From Bacteroidales bacterium (GTDB lineage Bacteria; Bacteroidota; Bacteroidia; Bacteroidales; UBA932), in assembly GCA_017527625.1 (NCBI GenBank), contig JAFXPV010000073.1:5018-69017 (forward strand): DNA of 64,000 nucleotides. Reading direction: 5' to 3'. The notes below the pieces were generated by a model. That model saw nothing but the letters and a program-made list of their open reading frames with translations. It was not told where the DNA came from and did no database searches. This document shows, piece by piece, positions 26,613 to 34,017 of this stretch (positions are counted from its first letter, which is position 1; each line of letters starts with the position of its first letter). Made by a program: the position numbers and the translations under genes.

Positions 26613-26692
26613 CGGCCGGAAAAAGGGCCGATTTCCCGGCCGAGCAGTTCTGCGCGAGGTATTCGGCCGGAAAAAGGGCTGATTTCCCGGCC
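26613..26692. repeat. Tandem pair of 29-bp direct repeats, internally palindromic
   Basis: Two copies of a 29-nt unit (26613-26641 and 26664-26692) differ at one base and are spaced 51 nt start to start. Each opens with CGGCCGGAAAAAGGGC and closes with GATTTCCCGGCC, so each can fold on itself through GGCCGG/CCCGGCC ends. They lie in the roughly 765-bp intergenic region between iorA and the DUF2975 gene. Open frames across this region contain repeated peptides that simply reflect the repeats, so I treat it as non-coding. Confidence 0.6.
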
Positions 26693-26730
26693 AAGGGGAA
26701 GATACGTGCTTCCGAAAAGCGCAGGATGCG

Positions 26731-26803
26731 GAAAAAGATATTCTCGACGGGCAAGCGAGCCCCCCCCAGAGCTCGCGCAGTCCCGGCGGGAAATATCTTT
26801 TTC
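26731..26803. repeat. Hairpin element, copy A (GAGC-C-run-AGAG loop)
   Basis: A nested hairpin: outer stem GAAAAAGATATT (26731-26742) with AATATCTTTTTC (26792-26803), a 4-bp CGGG/CCCG step, and inner stem GCGAGC (26755-26760) with GCTCGC (26771-26776) around a C-run ending in AGA. It is related to the second hairpin at 26987-27049, with a different stem sequence but the same architecture and loop. It could be a structured RNA or a hairpin-type interspersed repeat. Confidence 0.55.
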
Positions 26804-26986
26804 TTCTCTTCCCTGCCCCGCTCGCTCATTTCCTCTGCATATAATGATAATATCACGCTAAAAACTCATATTATGCGGCTGTTTTTCTGAAAATCAGGGG
26901 TTTGGGGCCGCATGGTATGAGGGAATGCGCAGTACAGTCATATTATGCGCTAGCGCATTTTTCTTTCCGAGTGTCTGGGTGGCGAA

Positions 26987-27049
26987 GGGTTTTCCTCGGA
27001 CGGCAGCAGGAGCCCCCCAGAGTTCCTGCTGTCGGACGGGAGGAAACCC
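26987..27049. repeat. Hairpin element, copy B (GAGC-C-run-AGAG loop)
   Basis: The outer stem GGGTTTTCCTC (26987-26997) pairs with GAGGAAACCC (27040-27049) with one bulged base. The inner 11-bp stem CGGCAGCAGGA (27001-27011) pairs with TCCTGCTGTCG (27024-27034), enclosing a GCCCCCCAGAGT loop. The loop and the general layout match copy A about 250 bp away while both stems differ, as expected if structure rather than sequence is kept. Around it, 26804-26986 and 27050-27129 show no gene; one CATG site is at 26911. Confidence 0.55.
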
Positions 27050-27129
27050 GTTCCCGGTTCTTCCTTCCAGCACAATTGCAATTTTACGCAATTCATAAAA
27101 TAATTTTATGTTTTTCATAAAATTGGCAT

Positions 27130-27137
27130 TATCTTTG
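27130..27137 (+). promoter_or_regulatory. -7 box of the DUF2975/HTH pair
   Basis: TATCTTTG is an exact TAnnTTTG match 35 nt before the DUF2975 ATG, in an AT-rich stretch. A -33 TTTG is not obvious; the expected position holds T-rich sequence. Confidence 0.5.
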
Positions 27138-27171
27138 CCCACCGATACATCAAAACTAAACAGACAAGGAT

Positions 27172-27648
27172 ATGAACAATTCAACACAAAAGAGCATCAA
27201 GAGGCTCTCCACCGCCACGCTCATTATCGGCGGTCTTACTATTGCCTATCTTTACTGGGAGATGATAGCACAGTTATGGGTAGACAGTTATATTTTCCCT
27301 TTAACGTGGAACCCTGACATCAAGGGGTGGCAGATTTTCATTCTCGCGGCTCGTTTCCTTGGATTGACACTCCTTTACATCCTATGTTGCATTTTTCTGT
27401 ATCGTACCAACAAAGGACTTAAAAATGGTGAAATCTTCCATAAGTCAAATATTTCCCTTATCCGGTGGGGTGCCCTGGTCGCAGCAGTTCTCGCCTTTGT
27501 CAACTCAAATTATGCTGCTGTCGTGAAGGGGGAATCAGAGCTGATGCTGGAATCCAACACCATCCTGATCCCGCTCATCGTCCTCCTGTTCGCAGGACTC
27601 TACAAGATGGCATACCTGGCAGCAGAAGACAGCAAGCTCGCGATATGA
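27172..27648 (+). CDS. DUF2975 family membrane protein
   Basis: A 158-residue membrane protein with four transmembrane segments (near residues 15-35, 55-80, 92-112 and 128-148) and a polar loop YRTNKGLKNGEIFHKSNI. This layout matches DUF2975, a family found next to small YozG-like HTH proteins across Firmicutes and Bacteroidota. The gene's last base triplet overlaps the HTH start (ATGA at 27645-27648), which supports a functional pair. The role is unknown; a membrane partner that controls the regulator is a reasonable idea. Base composition is more AT-rich than in the flanking metabolic genes. Confidence 0.75.
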   Translation: MNNSTQKSIKRLSTATLIIGGLTIAYLYWEMIAQLWVDSYIFPLTWNPDIKGWQIFILAARFLGLTLLYILCCIFLYRTNKGLKNGEIFHKSNISLIRWGALVAAVLAFVNSNYAAVVKGESELMLESNTILIPLIVLLFAGLYKMAYLAAEDSKLAI

Positions 27649-27887
27649 TTACAGTAAACCTCGATAAGATGCTCTGGGAGCGCCATATGAAACTCTCGGA
27701 ACTTTCTGATAAGATCGGCATTTCAATGACCAACCTTTCCCTGCTCAAGACAGGGAAAGGCCGGGCCATCCGCTTCACGACTCTGAACAAGCTTTGTCGG
27801 GTGCTGGACTGCAAGCCAGGTGACATTCTGGACTACCAGCCGGACCCGGAAGGCACTGAAATGGAAGATGACATCTACGCGGATTAA
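27645..27887 (+). CDS. Cro/C1-type HTH regulator (YozG-like)
   Basis: An 80-residue DNA-binding protein. The start at ATG 27645 overlaps the DUF2975 stop by 4 nt and is preferred over longer frames. The HTH region is MLWERHMKLSELSDKIGISMTNLSLLKTGKGRAIRFTTLN in full, read in parts: DKIGISMTNLSLLKTGKGRA is the recognition unit, then LNKLCRVLDCKPGDILDYQP closes the five-helix domain. It belongs to the HTH_26/YozG group. It probably regulates the operon it sits in together with the membrane partner. Confidence 0.85.
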   Translation: MITVNLDKMLWERHMKLSELSDKIGISMTNLSLLKTGKGRAIRFTTLNKLCRVLDCKPGDILDYQPDPEGTEMEDDIYAD

Positions 27888-28560
27888 CTTTATTATTGCG
27901 CTGGCATTCCTCCCTGCCCTGCGGAGCGAGCAACCCCTGGGGCGGGAACTTGGTTCGGTCGCACAGGCCAAAAGACCTTTTCTTGTCAGGAACATCCAGC
28001 TCTCTGTCCGCAGCAACCACATCCCCGGCTGCGTAGCGTCCATCAACATCGGAGTCGCCGTCAAAGGGATTGAAGTGCTGAAATAATACAGTTTTTCAGC
28101 TTACAAAATGTAAGTCCAATGTAAAAATCCATATTTGGCAGATGCTGTAAAAATGCATATAAAGGCCTTATTTGGAGGGTTATGAGCGAACGGAGCGAAG
28201 AGCATTCCGCGAAAAAGTTGGAAACTGTCACAAGTGCGTATTTTTACATTTGAGACGGGCGGACGTTTACGTAAAAAAAAAGTGCTTTTGAGGACCTCTC
28301 TTCCGATGGGCACATTTATTGATTCAAACTGGCTTCTGACAGCTCTGATGCAGCGAATTGGCACAAAAATGCATCATATAATAGATGCATCCGCTGATGT
28401 CACGAACAAGAATGATAACTCAGCCTCATACATACACAAAACGCAATTTGAGCCCATATAACGAGGCTTTTTACAGTTTTTTTACTACTTTCGCTTAATT
28501 ATTAGATAAGTTGCCTGATTGTTTTATTAAAACCAGCATCACAACGGTTTGATAATCAGA
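27888..28560. other. AT-rich intergenic region upstream of the pilus locus
   Basis: No gene is supported in this 673-bp stretch. The first 200 bp carry a short open frame on each strand without a recognisable family or good start. The rest is AT-rich and contains several TGTAAAAAT-type words, a TTTACGTAAA palindrome (28266-28275), a TTACA-TGTAA palindrome near 28101-28113, and an inverted repeat pair described separately. The promoter of the pilus operon should lie here; a near match TACTTTCG sits around 28485-28493, 70 nt before the first pilus gene. Confidence 0.5.
28118..28250. repeat. Inverted repeat pair flanking about 110 bp
   Basis: AATGTAAAAAT at 28118-28128 is repeated as its exact reverse complement ATTTTTACATT at 28240-28250. 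A related word TGTAAAAATGCATA lies between them near 28146-28159. The pair brackets about 110 bp in the region upstream of the pilus operon. The arms are short, so an invertible segment is only a possibility. Confidence 0.4.
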
Positions 28561-29496
28561 ATGTTGATAAGAACTTTCATATCAGTTGCAGTTTATCTGC
28601 TGGCTCTCGTTCCAACTCTTTCCTTGGCACGCGGAAATGAATCCGCGCACGCTTACGCACGCGAGGAAAGCCTGCTTACAGAGCAAAAGGCATCCCTCTG
28701 CAGCCCTGCCGCCGCAAACGATGATGACTTCGCAGCCGTTTCCGCCCCCGACACCGTCACGACCGCCGCAACTGCCACCGCAGCCACCCCTGCCTCATCA
28801 GCCAACTCAACCGCTGCACCCCAGCAGCCTCAGCGCCGCTACTGGACCGTCACCGGCGCACCGTACATCGACGAGCCCCTCCCGGCAGGCCGGCGTCCCG
28901 TCATCGGCCTGTCCACCAACCTCCTCTACGACGTTGCTACAATTCCGAGCTTCGGCATCGAGTTCTATCCTGCCCGCGGCCACTGGACCTTCGGCGCCGA
29001 CCTCGATTTCTCGCACTGGATGCATCGTTCCACCCACTTTTACAATCAGATCCACAACATAACGCTGAGCACCCGCCGCTATTTCCGCAGCAGCGACTCA
29101 TACACCACCGCCCGCCGCCATAAATCCGACAGCCCCGCAGTATCCAGCTTCTACGGCCTCTACCTCACCGGCAACGTCAACGCAGTGCAGTACGGCCTCG
29201 GCTGGGATGCCCACGGCTGGGAAGGCGAAGGTCTCGGCGTCGGCATCGGCATCGGCTACAAATGGCAGCTCGACCGCCGTATGTACCTCGACCTCGGCGC
29301 CACCGCCGGCTTCTTCTACTCCCGCTACGACCCGTACGTGTGGGGCAACGACGACACCGGCTGGTATTATTACGATTACAACGGGGACCCCAGGGACTTC
29401 GTGCGACGCCGTATGGCCCTCACGTGGTTCGGCCCCACCAGAATATACCTCTCACTGGGAGTGAACTTATTTGACAGAAACAATAAAAGAAGATAA
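28561..29496 (+). CDS. DUF3575 family protein of the pilus locus
   Basis: A 311-residue exported protein. The ATG at 28561 opens a signal peptide (MLIRTFISVAVYLLALVPTL); a TTG four codons earlier is unlikely. A long Ala/Thr/Pro-rich linker (residues about 35-95) is followed by the DUF3575 domain, starting RPVIGLSTNLLYDVATIPSF and continuing with GHWTFGADLDFSHWMH and GIGIGYKWQLDRRMYLDLG. The domain looks like a small outer-membrane barrel. DUF3575 proteins are regularly the first gene of Bacteroidales FimA/Mfa-type fimbrial loci, as here. The role in pilus assembly is not known. Confidence 0.85.
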   Translation: MLIRTFISVAVYLLALVPTLSLARGNESAHAYAREESLLTEQKASLCSPAAANDDDFAAVSAPDTVTTAATATAATPASSANSTAAPQQPQRRYWTVTGAPYIDEPLPAGRRPVIGLSTNLLYDVATIPSFGIEFYPARGHWTFGADLDFSHWMHRSTHFYNQIHNITLSTRRYFRSSDSYTTARRHKSDSPAVSSFYGLYLTGNVNAVQYGLGWDAHGWEGEGLGVGIGIGYKWQLDRRMYLDLGATAGFFYSRYDPYVWGNDDTGWYYYDYNGDPRDFVRRRMALTWFGPTRIYLSLGVNLFDRNNKRR

Positions 29497-29532
29497 AGCC
29501 AGCCCGCAAACGACACAGACACTGAAGAACGA

Positions 29533-30573
29533 ATGACCCGCAGAACTCTCATACCGGCACTGATTGCCGCCACAATCCTGGCGGTGAGCAGTTGCATCGA
29601 GCCGCCGCTGCACCTGAAGCAGTCGGTGGAGGTCATCGTCAAGGTGCTCTGGAAGGTCGATGTCTACCCCGACGGCGTGAAGCCCGACGGCGTCACCCTC
29701 TACTTCTTCCGCAACGGAGAGTTCTATATGCAGCACACCACCTCCCAGGTAGATTCCTGCGTCGTGCAGCTTGCCCCCGGCAACTACAAGCTGTATATGA
29801 TAACCCAGAGCCCCGAGGAATACTGGAGGATGGAATTCTTTGATATGACCGACTACGAGAAAGCGAGGGTCAGCGTGACCGAGACCAAGAGCAACTGGTA
29901 CACCAGGGCCAATGAGGAAGTGCTCATCAACAACCCTGAGATGATGGCAGTCGGCGTTTCGGCTGAATTCGAGGTGCCGGAGAGCCTGCTCTACGAGCAT
30001 AACCGCATCGCCACCAAGGCCGGAGAAAATGTGGTCTACTACACCGTCACGGTGCCTGTCGACCCGCAGAGCGTTGTGTCGCAGTACTGGGTGACCATCT
30101 ACTCCGACAATGTAGACGTGCTGAAGTCTGTGCGCGCAAGCACCAGCGGAATGGCCCGCAGCTTCAACCTGACACAGGGCAAGACCGGCGACGAGGAAGG
30201 CACCCAGTTCATCACCGAATGGACGCTGACAGTGGATGACGAGGCCCGCCGCGTCGGCCACCTGGACGGCAGGGTGACAACCTTCGGTTTCCCCCGCGGA
30301 GAGCTGCCCAGTCCCAACCGCGACTCTACCCTCAATGTATCAACGCTACTGGTTGACAATAAGACAGTTGAAGAGTACCGTTTCTACGTCGGCGACAAGA
30401 TCCACCTCGAAGAACCGGTCCCCCAGGGATACCGTCACCTGTACCGTATAATTTTTGGCAGCATTTTTGAACCAGCGATCCACCCGAAAGATGTTGAGCC
30501 TGAACACGGAGGCGGATTCACAGCTGGAGTGACAGACTGGGACGAAGAGCAAAATGTAGATATAGGAATATAA
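29533..30573 (+). CDS. DUF5119 family lipoprotein
   Basis: A 346-residue lipoprotein (signal ending at Cys21, LAVSSC) of the DUF5119 family, which is found in Bacteroidales fimbrial loci. KVLWKVDVYPDGVKPDGVTL near residue 36 and APGNYKLYMITQSPEEYW near 80 recall the beta-sandwich of Mfa2-type anchors. C-terminal YRIIFGSIFEPAIHPKDVEP leads to an acidic end. It lies 36 nt after the DUF3575 gene and 66 nt before the major fimbrillin gene. It may be an accessory or anchoring subunit; the function is inferred from position. Confidence 0.8.
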   Translation: MTRRTLIPALIAATILAVSSCIEPPLHLKQSVEVIVKVLWKVDVYPDGVKPDGVTLYFFRNGEFYMQHTTSQVDSCVVQLAPGNYKLYMITQSPEEYWRMEFFDMTDYEKARVSVTETKSNWYTRANEEVLINNPEMMAVGVSAEFEVPESLLYEHNRIATKAGENVVYYTVTVPVDPQSVVSQYWVTIYSDNVDVLKSVRASTSGMARSFNLTQGKTGDEEGTQFITEWTLTVDDEARRVGHLDGRVTTFGFPRGELPSPNRDSTLNVSTLLVDNKTVEEYRFYVGDKIHLEEPVPQGYRHLYRIIFGSIFEPAIHPKDVEPEHGGGFTAGVTDWDEEQNVDIGI

Positions 30574-30639
30574 CGCCCTATGGCGACAACATATAAAATG
30601 AACAAAAACAATAAACAATTATTAATAACAACTAAGCTT

Positions 30640-31875
30640 ATGAAAAAGACTATGCTTTTCGCAGCAATCGCTGCACTTGTACTTGTCGCAGGTTGCGCCA
30701 AGAACATCGACCTCGCACCGACAGCTACCACCCAGCACGCTATCGGGTTCTCAAACTATGCTCCCAGGAGCCTTACCAAAGTAAATGACACTTTCGTTAG
30801 TGGCACTTCTCTAGTTGAAGATAAGACTTTTGCAGTTTATGCTTGGGCTACTCCTTATAACAACTTTCTTGGCACTACTCCCGGAACCCCTGCATTCATG
30901 AATCCGGCAGTAGTAACTTGGAAAAATGACACCACTGACGGAGATGGAAACACATACGAGCCCGTGCGTTACTGGCCCGCTGGAGACGAGCCCGATAATC
31001 TTTCTTTCGTGGCTTATTACCCTTATGGTGGAGCAGGCATAACAGCTCCTACCTTCACTAGTGGTGTGGGCACTTACGTTTTCGCTGCTCAGACTACTTC
31101 TGCCGCAATGGTAGACTTCTTGGTCGCAGATGTTGTAAACGACCAGACATACAATAACACCATTGTTAGTCCTACTTATCCCGGAACTGTTAAGTTCAAT
31201 TTCAAACATCAATTGACCAAAGTCCAATTCCAGTTCAAAAAAGCTACCGGACTTAGCAACACAACAGTTATTGAATTGGCTGAAGCAAAACTGGTAAACA
31301 TTAAAACCAACGGTACGCTTTCTGCTATCTATGCTCAAAATGATACACCTGCAGTCAATGCCCAAGGAACTACTACCACTACTTGGAGCGCAAGGACCAA
31401 AGCAGATACTCCTTTCGATTATGATGTCACTCTTAATCAGACTAACCCTTCTACATCGGCTCCTATTGTTCTTACCACTACTGCTTCTACAGTTCATCAA
31501 GATGATATTTTCCTGATGGTTCCCCAGAAAATGGTTGCTGCTGGAGATACCGATGAAGATAGTGGAAATACCTGTGTAGCTGCTGACGAGCAGAAGTTAG
31601 TAATCACTTGGAATGTAAAAGTATATGACACGGAAACTCATGCAACAGCAAATGGTAGTGAAGGTTTGATCTCAACAACCACTAACACCGCAAATCTTTC
31701 ATTCAAGAATAACTTAAGGACTTCAGATGACTCCGCTGCTGCAGCTGCCATCAATTGGGCAAAGAACCAGCAAGTTAACTACACTATCACTATCGGTCCC
31801 AAACCCATCCTGTTCACTGCAGAAGTTGTGGCTTGGACTACTCCCGCAAGCGAAGGTTACTTCAACGTACAATAA
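30640..31875 (+). CDS. Fimbrillin family protein, likely major pilin
   Basis: A 411-residue lipoprotein precursor (signal ending at Cys19, LVAGC). The ATG at 30640 follows an A-rich leader, which is typical of strongly translated Bacteroidota genes; the longer frame from 30580 is rejected. YEPVRYWPAGDEPDNLSFVA and VKFNFKHQLTKVQFQFKKA are the fimbrillin-family (Mfa-like) core, and GPKPILFTAEVVAWTTPASE the C-terminal donor-strand region. Type V pilins are lipidated, exported, then cleaved at an Arg before polymerising. Codon use is visibly more AT-rich than in neighbours (ACT, GCT, AAA), and two of the window's rare CATG sites lie here. A hairpin follows at once, so this is probably the most abundant subunit. 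Confidence 0.85.
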   Translation: MKKTMLFAAIAALVLVAGCAKNIDLAPTATTQHAIGFSNYAPRSLTKVNDTFVSGTSLVEDKTFAVYAWATPYNNFLGTTPGTPAFMNPAVVTWKNDTTDGDGNTYEPVRYWPAGDEPDNLSFVAYYPYGGAGITAPTFTSGVGTYVFAAQTTSAAMVDFLVADVVNDQTYNNTIVSPTYPGTVKFNFKHQLTKVQFQFKKATGLSNTTVIELAEAKLVNIKTNGTLSAIYAQNDTPAVNAQGTTTTTWSARTKADTPFDYDVTLNQTNPSTSAPIVLTTTASTVHQDDIFLMVPQKMVAAGDTDEDSGNTCVAADEQKLVITWNVKVYDTETHATANGSEGLISTTTNTANLSFKNNLRTSDDSAAAAAINWAKNQQVNYTITIGPKPILFTAEVVAWTTPASEGYFNVQ

Positions 31876-31890
31876 TTTACCCTTTTATAG

Positions 31891-31918
31891 CCCATACGGT
31901 CCTGACCGGCCGTATGGG
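31891..31918 (+). promoter_or_regulatory. Stem-loop after the major fimbrillin gene
   Basis: CCCATACGG (31891-31899) pairs perfectly with CCGTATGGG (31910-31918) around a 10-nt loop. No T-run follows, so it is a poor terminator. It may protect the 3' end of the fimbrillin mRNA or reduce read-through into the minor-subunit genes. Confidence 0.6.
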
Positions 31919-31925
31919 TACTAAT

Positions 31926-32978
31926 ATGTCAGCAAGGCGCAACATATCTCTTTTGATGGCCGCACTTTCAGTGCTGCTGAGCGTTGCGTGCACCAAGCTC
32001 GCCGGCCCCGGCGACGAGGGCTGGACGGAGCTGCAGAGCGGCCGCCAGGTGCGTTTCAGTTCGAGCCTTGCCACCACTGCTACGAAAGCCACCTCAACCC
32101 TGCCCGACAACACCACTTTCGGGGTCTTCGCCTTCTATCAGGCGGGCACTCCAGGCAGTGCGGGCTCTTGGAACAACAACCGCACTCCGAACTTTATGTT
32201 CAACCAGGCAGTCGAATTCAGACTGCCCGATTCATACACCTACACCCCCCTCAGCTACTGGCCGAGCAACGAGTACAACACTCTGTCCTTCTGGGCATAC
32301 TGTCCTTACAGTGCTACTCCTGACCTGCTTGCCCGCGGCTCCACAAATGCTTACACCAGCGCATCCAAGAATATCCCGGACATCCGGTTCTCCTCTGACG
32401 GGCATACCGACCTCATGGTATCGGACATAGTCACTGATCAAACATACAGCTCCCAAAATGGCGTCGTGCAGCTGACCTTCAGCCACGTTCTTTCAAGGAT
32501 TGATGTCAAAGCCGAGAAAGTAGACTCCGAAGGCAAATACACTGTGACGCTGGACGCTGTAAGTTTCAAAGGGCTGTATGGCACGGCCATACTCAGAAAC
32601 CAAAACGGAAACTGGGAACTCACAGGCTCAAGGCAGGATGAAGTCTGGAGAGCGGCTCCGACTCCGAGTCCCGAACTCTCTCACGAAACCGCCACCCACA
32701 TTGGAAGCGCCATCCTCCTGCCCCAGGACCTCAGCAATGATGCATCAAGGCTTCAAGTCGAGTACAGCGTTTCTTACACCGAGGGTGGAACCACACATTC
32801 ATACTCCACAGTGCGTCAAGCGTATCTGAGAGATGTTTTTTACAGTATCGGCGGGGGCACCTGGACCAAGAATTCCCACTATGTCGTGACACTCAAGATA
32901 ACCCCCGGCAACCCCATACAATTCACCGTCACCTGGGATACCTGGGGCGCAGACCATAACTATCACCTTTCAAGTTAG
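31926..32978 (+). CDS. Fimbrillin family protein (minor subunit)
   Basis: A 350-residue lipoprotein precursor. ATG 31926 gives MSARRNISLLMAALSVLLSVAC with the lipid Cys at 22; ATG 31914 is an alternative that lies in the hairpin. The fimbrillin core shows YTPLSYWPSNEYNTLSFWAY and VVQLTFSHVLSRIDVKAEKV, and the C-terminus HYVVTLKITPGNPIQFTVTW is the strand used for polymerisation in type V pilins. It lies just after the stem-loop and 1 nt before the next fimbrillin gene. Its GC content returns to the level of the surrounding genome, unlike the first fimbrillin. A CATG site is at 32414. Confidence 0.8.
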   Translation: MSARRNISLLMAALSVLLSVACTKLAGPGDEGWTELQSGRQVRFSSSLATTATKATSTLPDNTTFGVFAFYQAGTPGSAGSWNNNRTPNFMFNQAVEFRLPDSYTYTPLSYWPSNEYNTLSFWAYCPYSATPDLLARGSTNAYTSASKNIPDIRFSSDGHTDLMVSDIVTDQTYSSQNGVVQLTFSHVLSRIDVKAEKVDSEGKYTVTLDAVSFKGLYGTAILRNQNGNWELTGSRQDEVWRAAPTPSPELSHETATHIGSAILLPQDLSNDASRLQVEYSVSYTEGGTTHSYSTVRQAYLRDVFYSIGGGTWTKNSHYVVTLKITPGNPIQFTVTWDTWGADHNYHLSS

Positions 32979-32979
32979 G

Positions 32980-34017
32980 ATGAAACTTTGGCACACCATA
33001 TCGCTCTTGTTCGTCTGCGCGCTGCTTTTCGGCTGCGAGAAGGAACCGCGTGTCGATATGGACCTGCCGATAAGTTTTTCTACGGAAGTTTCGACTGAGA
33101 CAAAAGCCATCAAGCCGGACGATCCGCACGTTCTTTTAACCGTCGGCAATAAAGCCAGCATATTTGCAACCAGAGTCTATGCCGATGTACCCGAGCCCGT
33201 TTTCACCAATCGTATTCTGACTTGCGATGAAGTACCCAATCAGTCCACACCGACCGATCCTCTCAGCAGTGCTTGGAGTTATACTCCTGTCGAATACTGG
33301 AAAGATAACGGAGACTATTACTTTTCAGCTGTTTATCCGTTCAACCAGGATATCGTCATTGACAACACTTATAAACTCAATGTGAGTTATCAGGCTGGAA
33401 ACAACACAGATATGATGGTTGCCAGAGCATACCGGGATGCTGCCGTAAGCAAAGACCCGGTCAATCTGACTTTCAAACATACCACCGCTGCAGTTCGCTT
33501 CCTCTTCGGAAAATCTTCCTCTTCGGATGCGGACCAGTATCAGTTGACATCATTCCGATTGGAAAATTTCATCCCTTCAGGCAGTTTCTCGATGTTGACC
33601 CAAGTCGCCGGTTCACCTACCATCACATCCAGCGACTGGACTGTCCAAAGCAGCTACAGCAATCTGTTCTCGTGGACAGCCGACACTCCTTCCGAGCGGA
33701 AGACAATCACCCACCCCACCAATGTCGACAACCCTGACGGATACACTCCTATGGGATGGTATTATATGGTTCCCCAGACTCTTTCAACTAATGCTTCCGT
33801 GCGTTTTTCCGTCTCATACAACAACGGCACACCGGTTGAAACTGTCCTCAATATCTACGGAGCAACCGACCAGACGAGCGAATCCGGCACCGCCTGGGCT
33901 CCGAACCAGGTTTACAACTACTTCATAACGCTCAACCAGAGCGGCCTCGACCTTACCGTAAGGGCAGTCCCCTGGGATGAGGTTCAGGTAACTACTGACG
34001 ATTTTAACTTCGAATGA
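32980..34017 (+). CDS. Fimbrillin family protein (minor subunit)
   Basis: A 345-residue lipoprotein precursor (signal ending at Cys19, LLFGC). The mature start ISFSTEVSTETKAIKPDD, the core YTPVEYWKDNGDYYFSAVYP and VNLTFKHTTAAVRFLFGKSS, and the end QVYNYFITLNQSGLDLTVRA are the fimbrillin pattern in order. It follows the previous fimbrillin by 1 nt and overlaps the next gene by 4 nt (ATGA), so the minor-subunit genes form one translational unit. In Porphyromonas, equivalent genes (fimC-D or mfa3-4) encode tip-complex proteins; assigning such a role here is by position. Confidence 0.8.
   Translation: MKLWHTISLLFVCALLFGCEKEPRVDMDLPISFSTEVSTETKAIKPDDPHVLLTVGNKASIFATRVYADVPEPVFTNRILTCDEVPNQSTPTDPLSSAWSYTPVEYWKDNGDYYFSAVYPFNQDIVIDNTYKLNVSYQAGNNTDMMVARAYRDAAVSKDPVNLTFKHTTAAVRFLFGKSSSSDADQYQLTSFRLENFIPSGSFSMLTQVAGSPTITSSDWTVQSSYSNLFSWTADTPSERKTITHPTNVDNPDGYTPMGWYYMVPQTLSTNASVRFSVSYNNGTPVETVLNIYGATDQTSESGTAWAPNQVYNYFITLNQSGLDLTVRAVPWDEVQVTTDDFNFE

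Noticed and set aside
26452..26890. Open frames of about 135 codons on both strands in the iorA-DUF2975 gap
   Set aside because: The translations contain repeated peptides (AGKSALFPA, AGKRADFPA) that only mirror the 29-bp DNA repeats; there is no signal, domain or good start.
27820..28086. Short open frames after the HTH gene, both strands
   Set aside because: No recognised family, poor starts, and overlap with the HTH coding sequence; listed only as intergenic sequence.
28234..28461. 75-codon frame in the AT-rich region before the pilus locus
   Set aside because: Lies across the inverted repeat and the TTTACGTAAA palindrome, and has no similarity pattern; probably chance.
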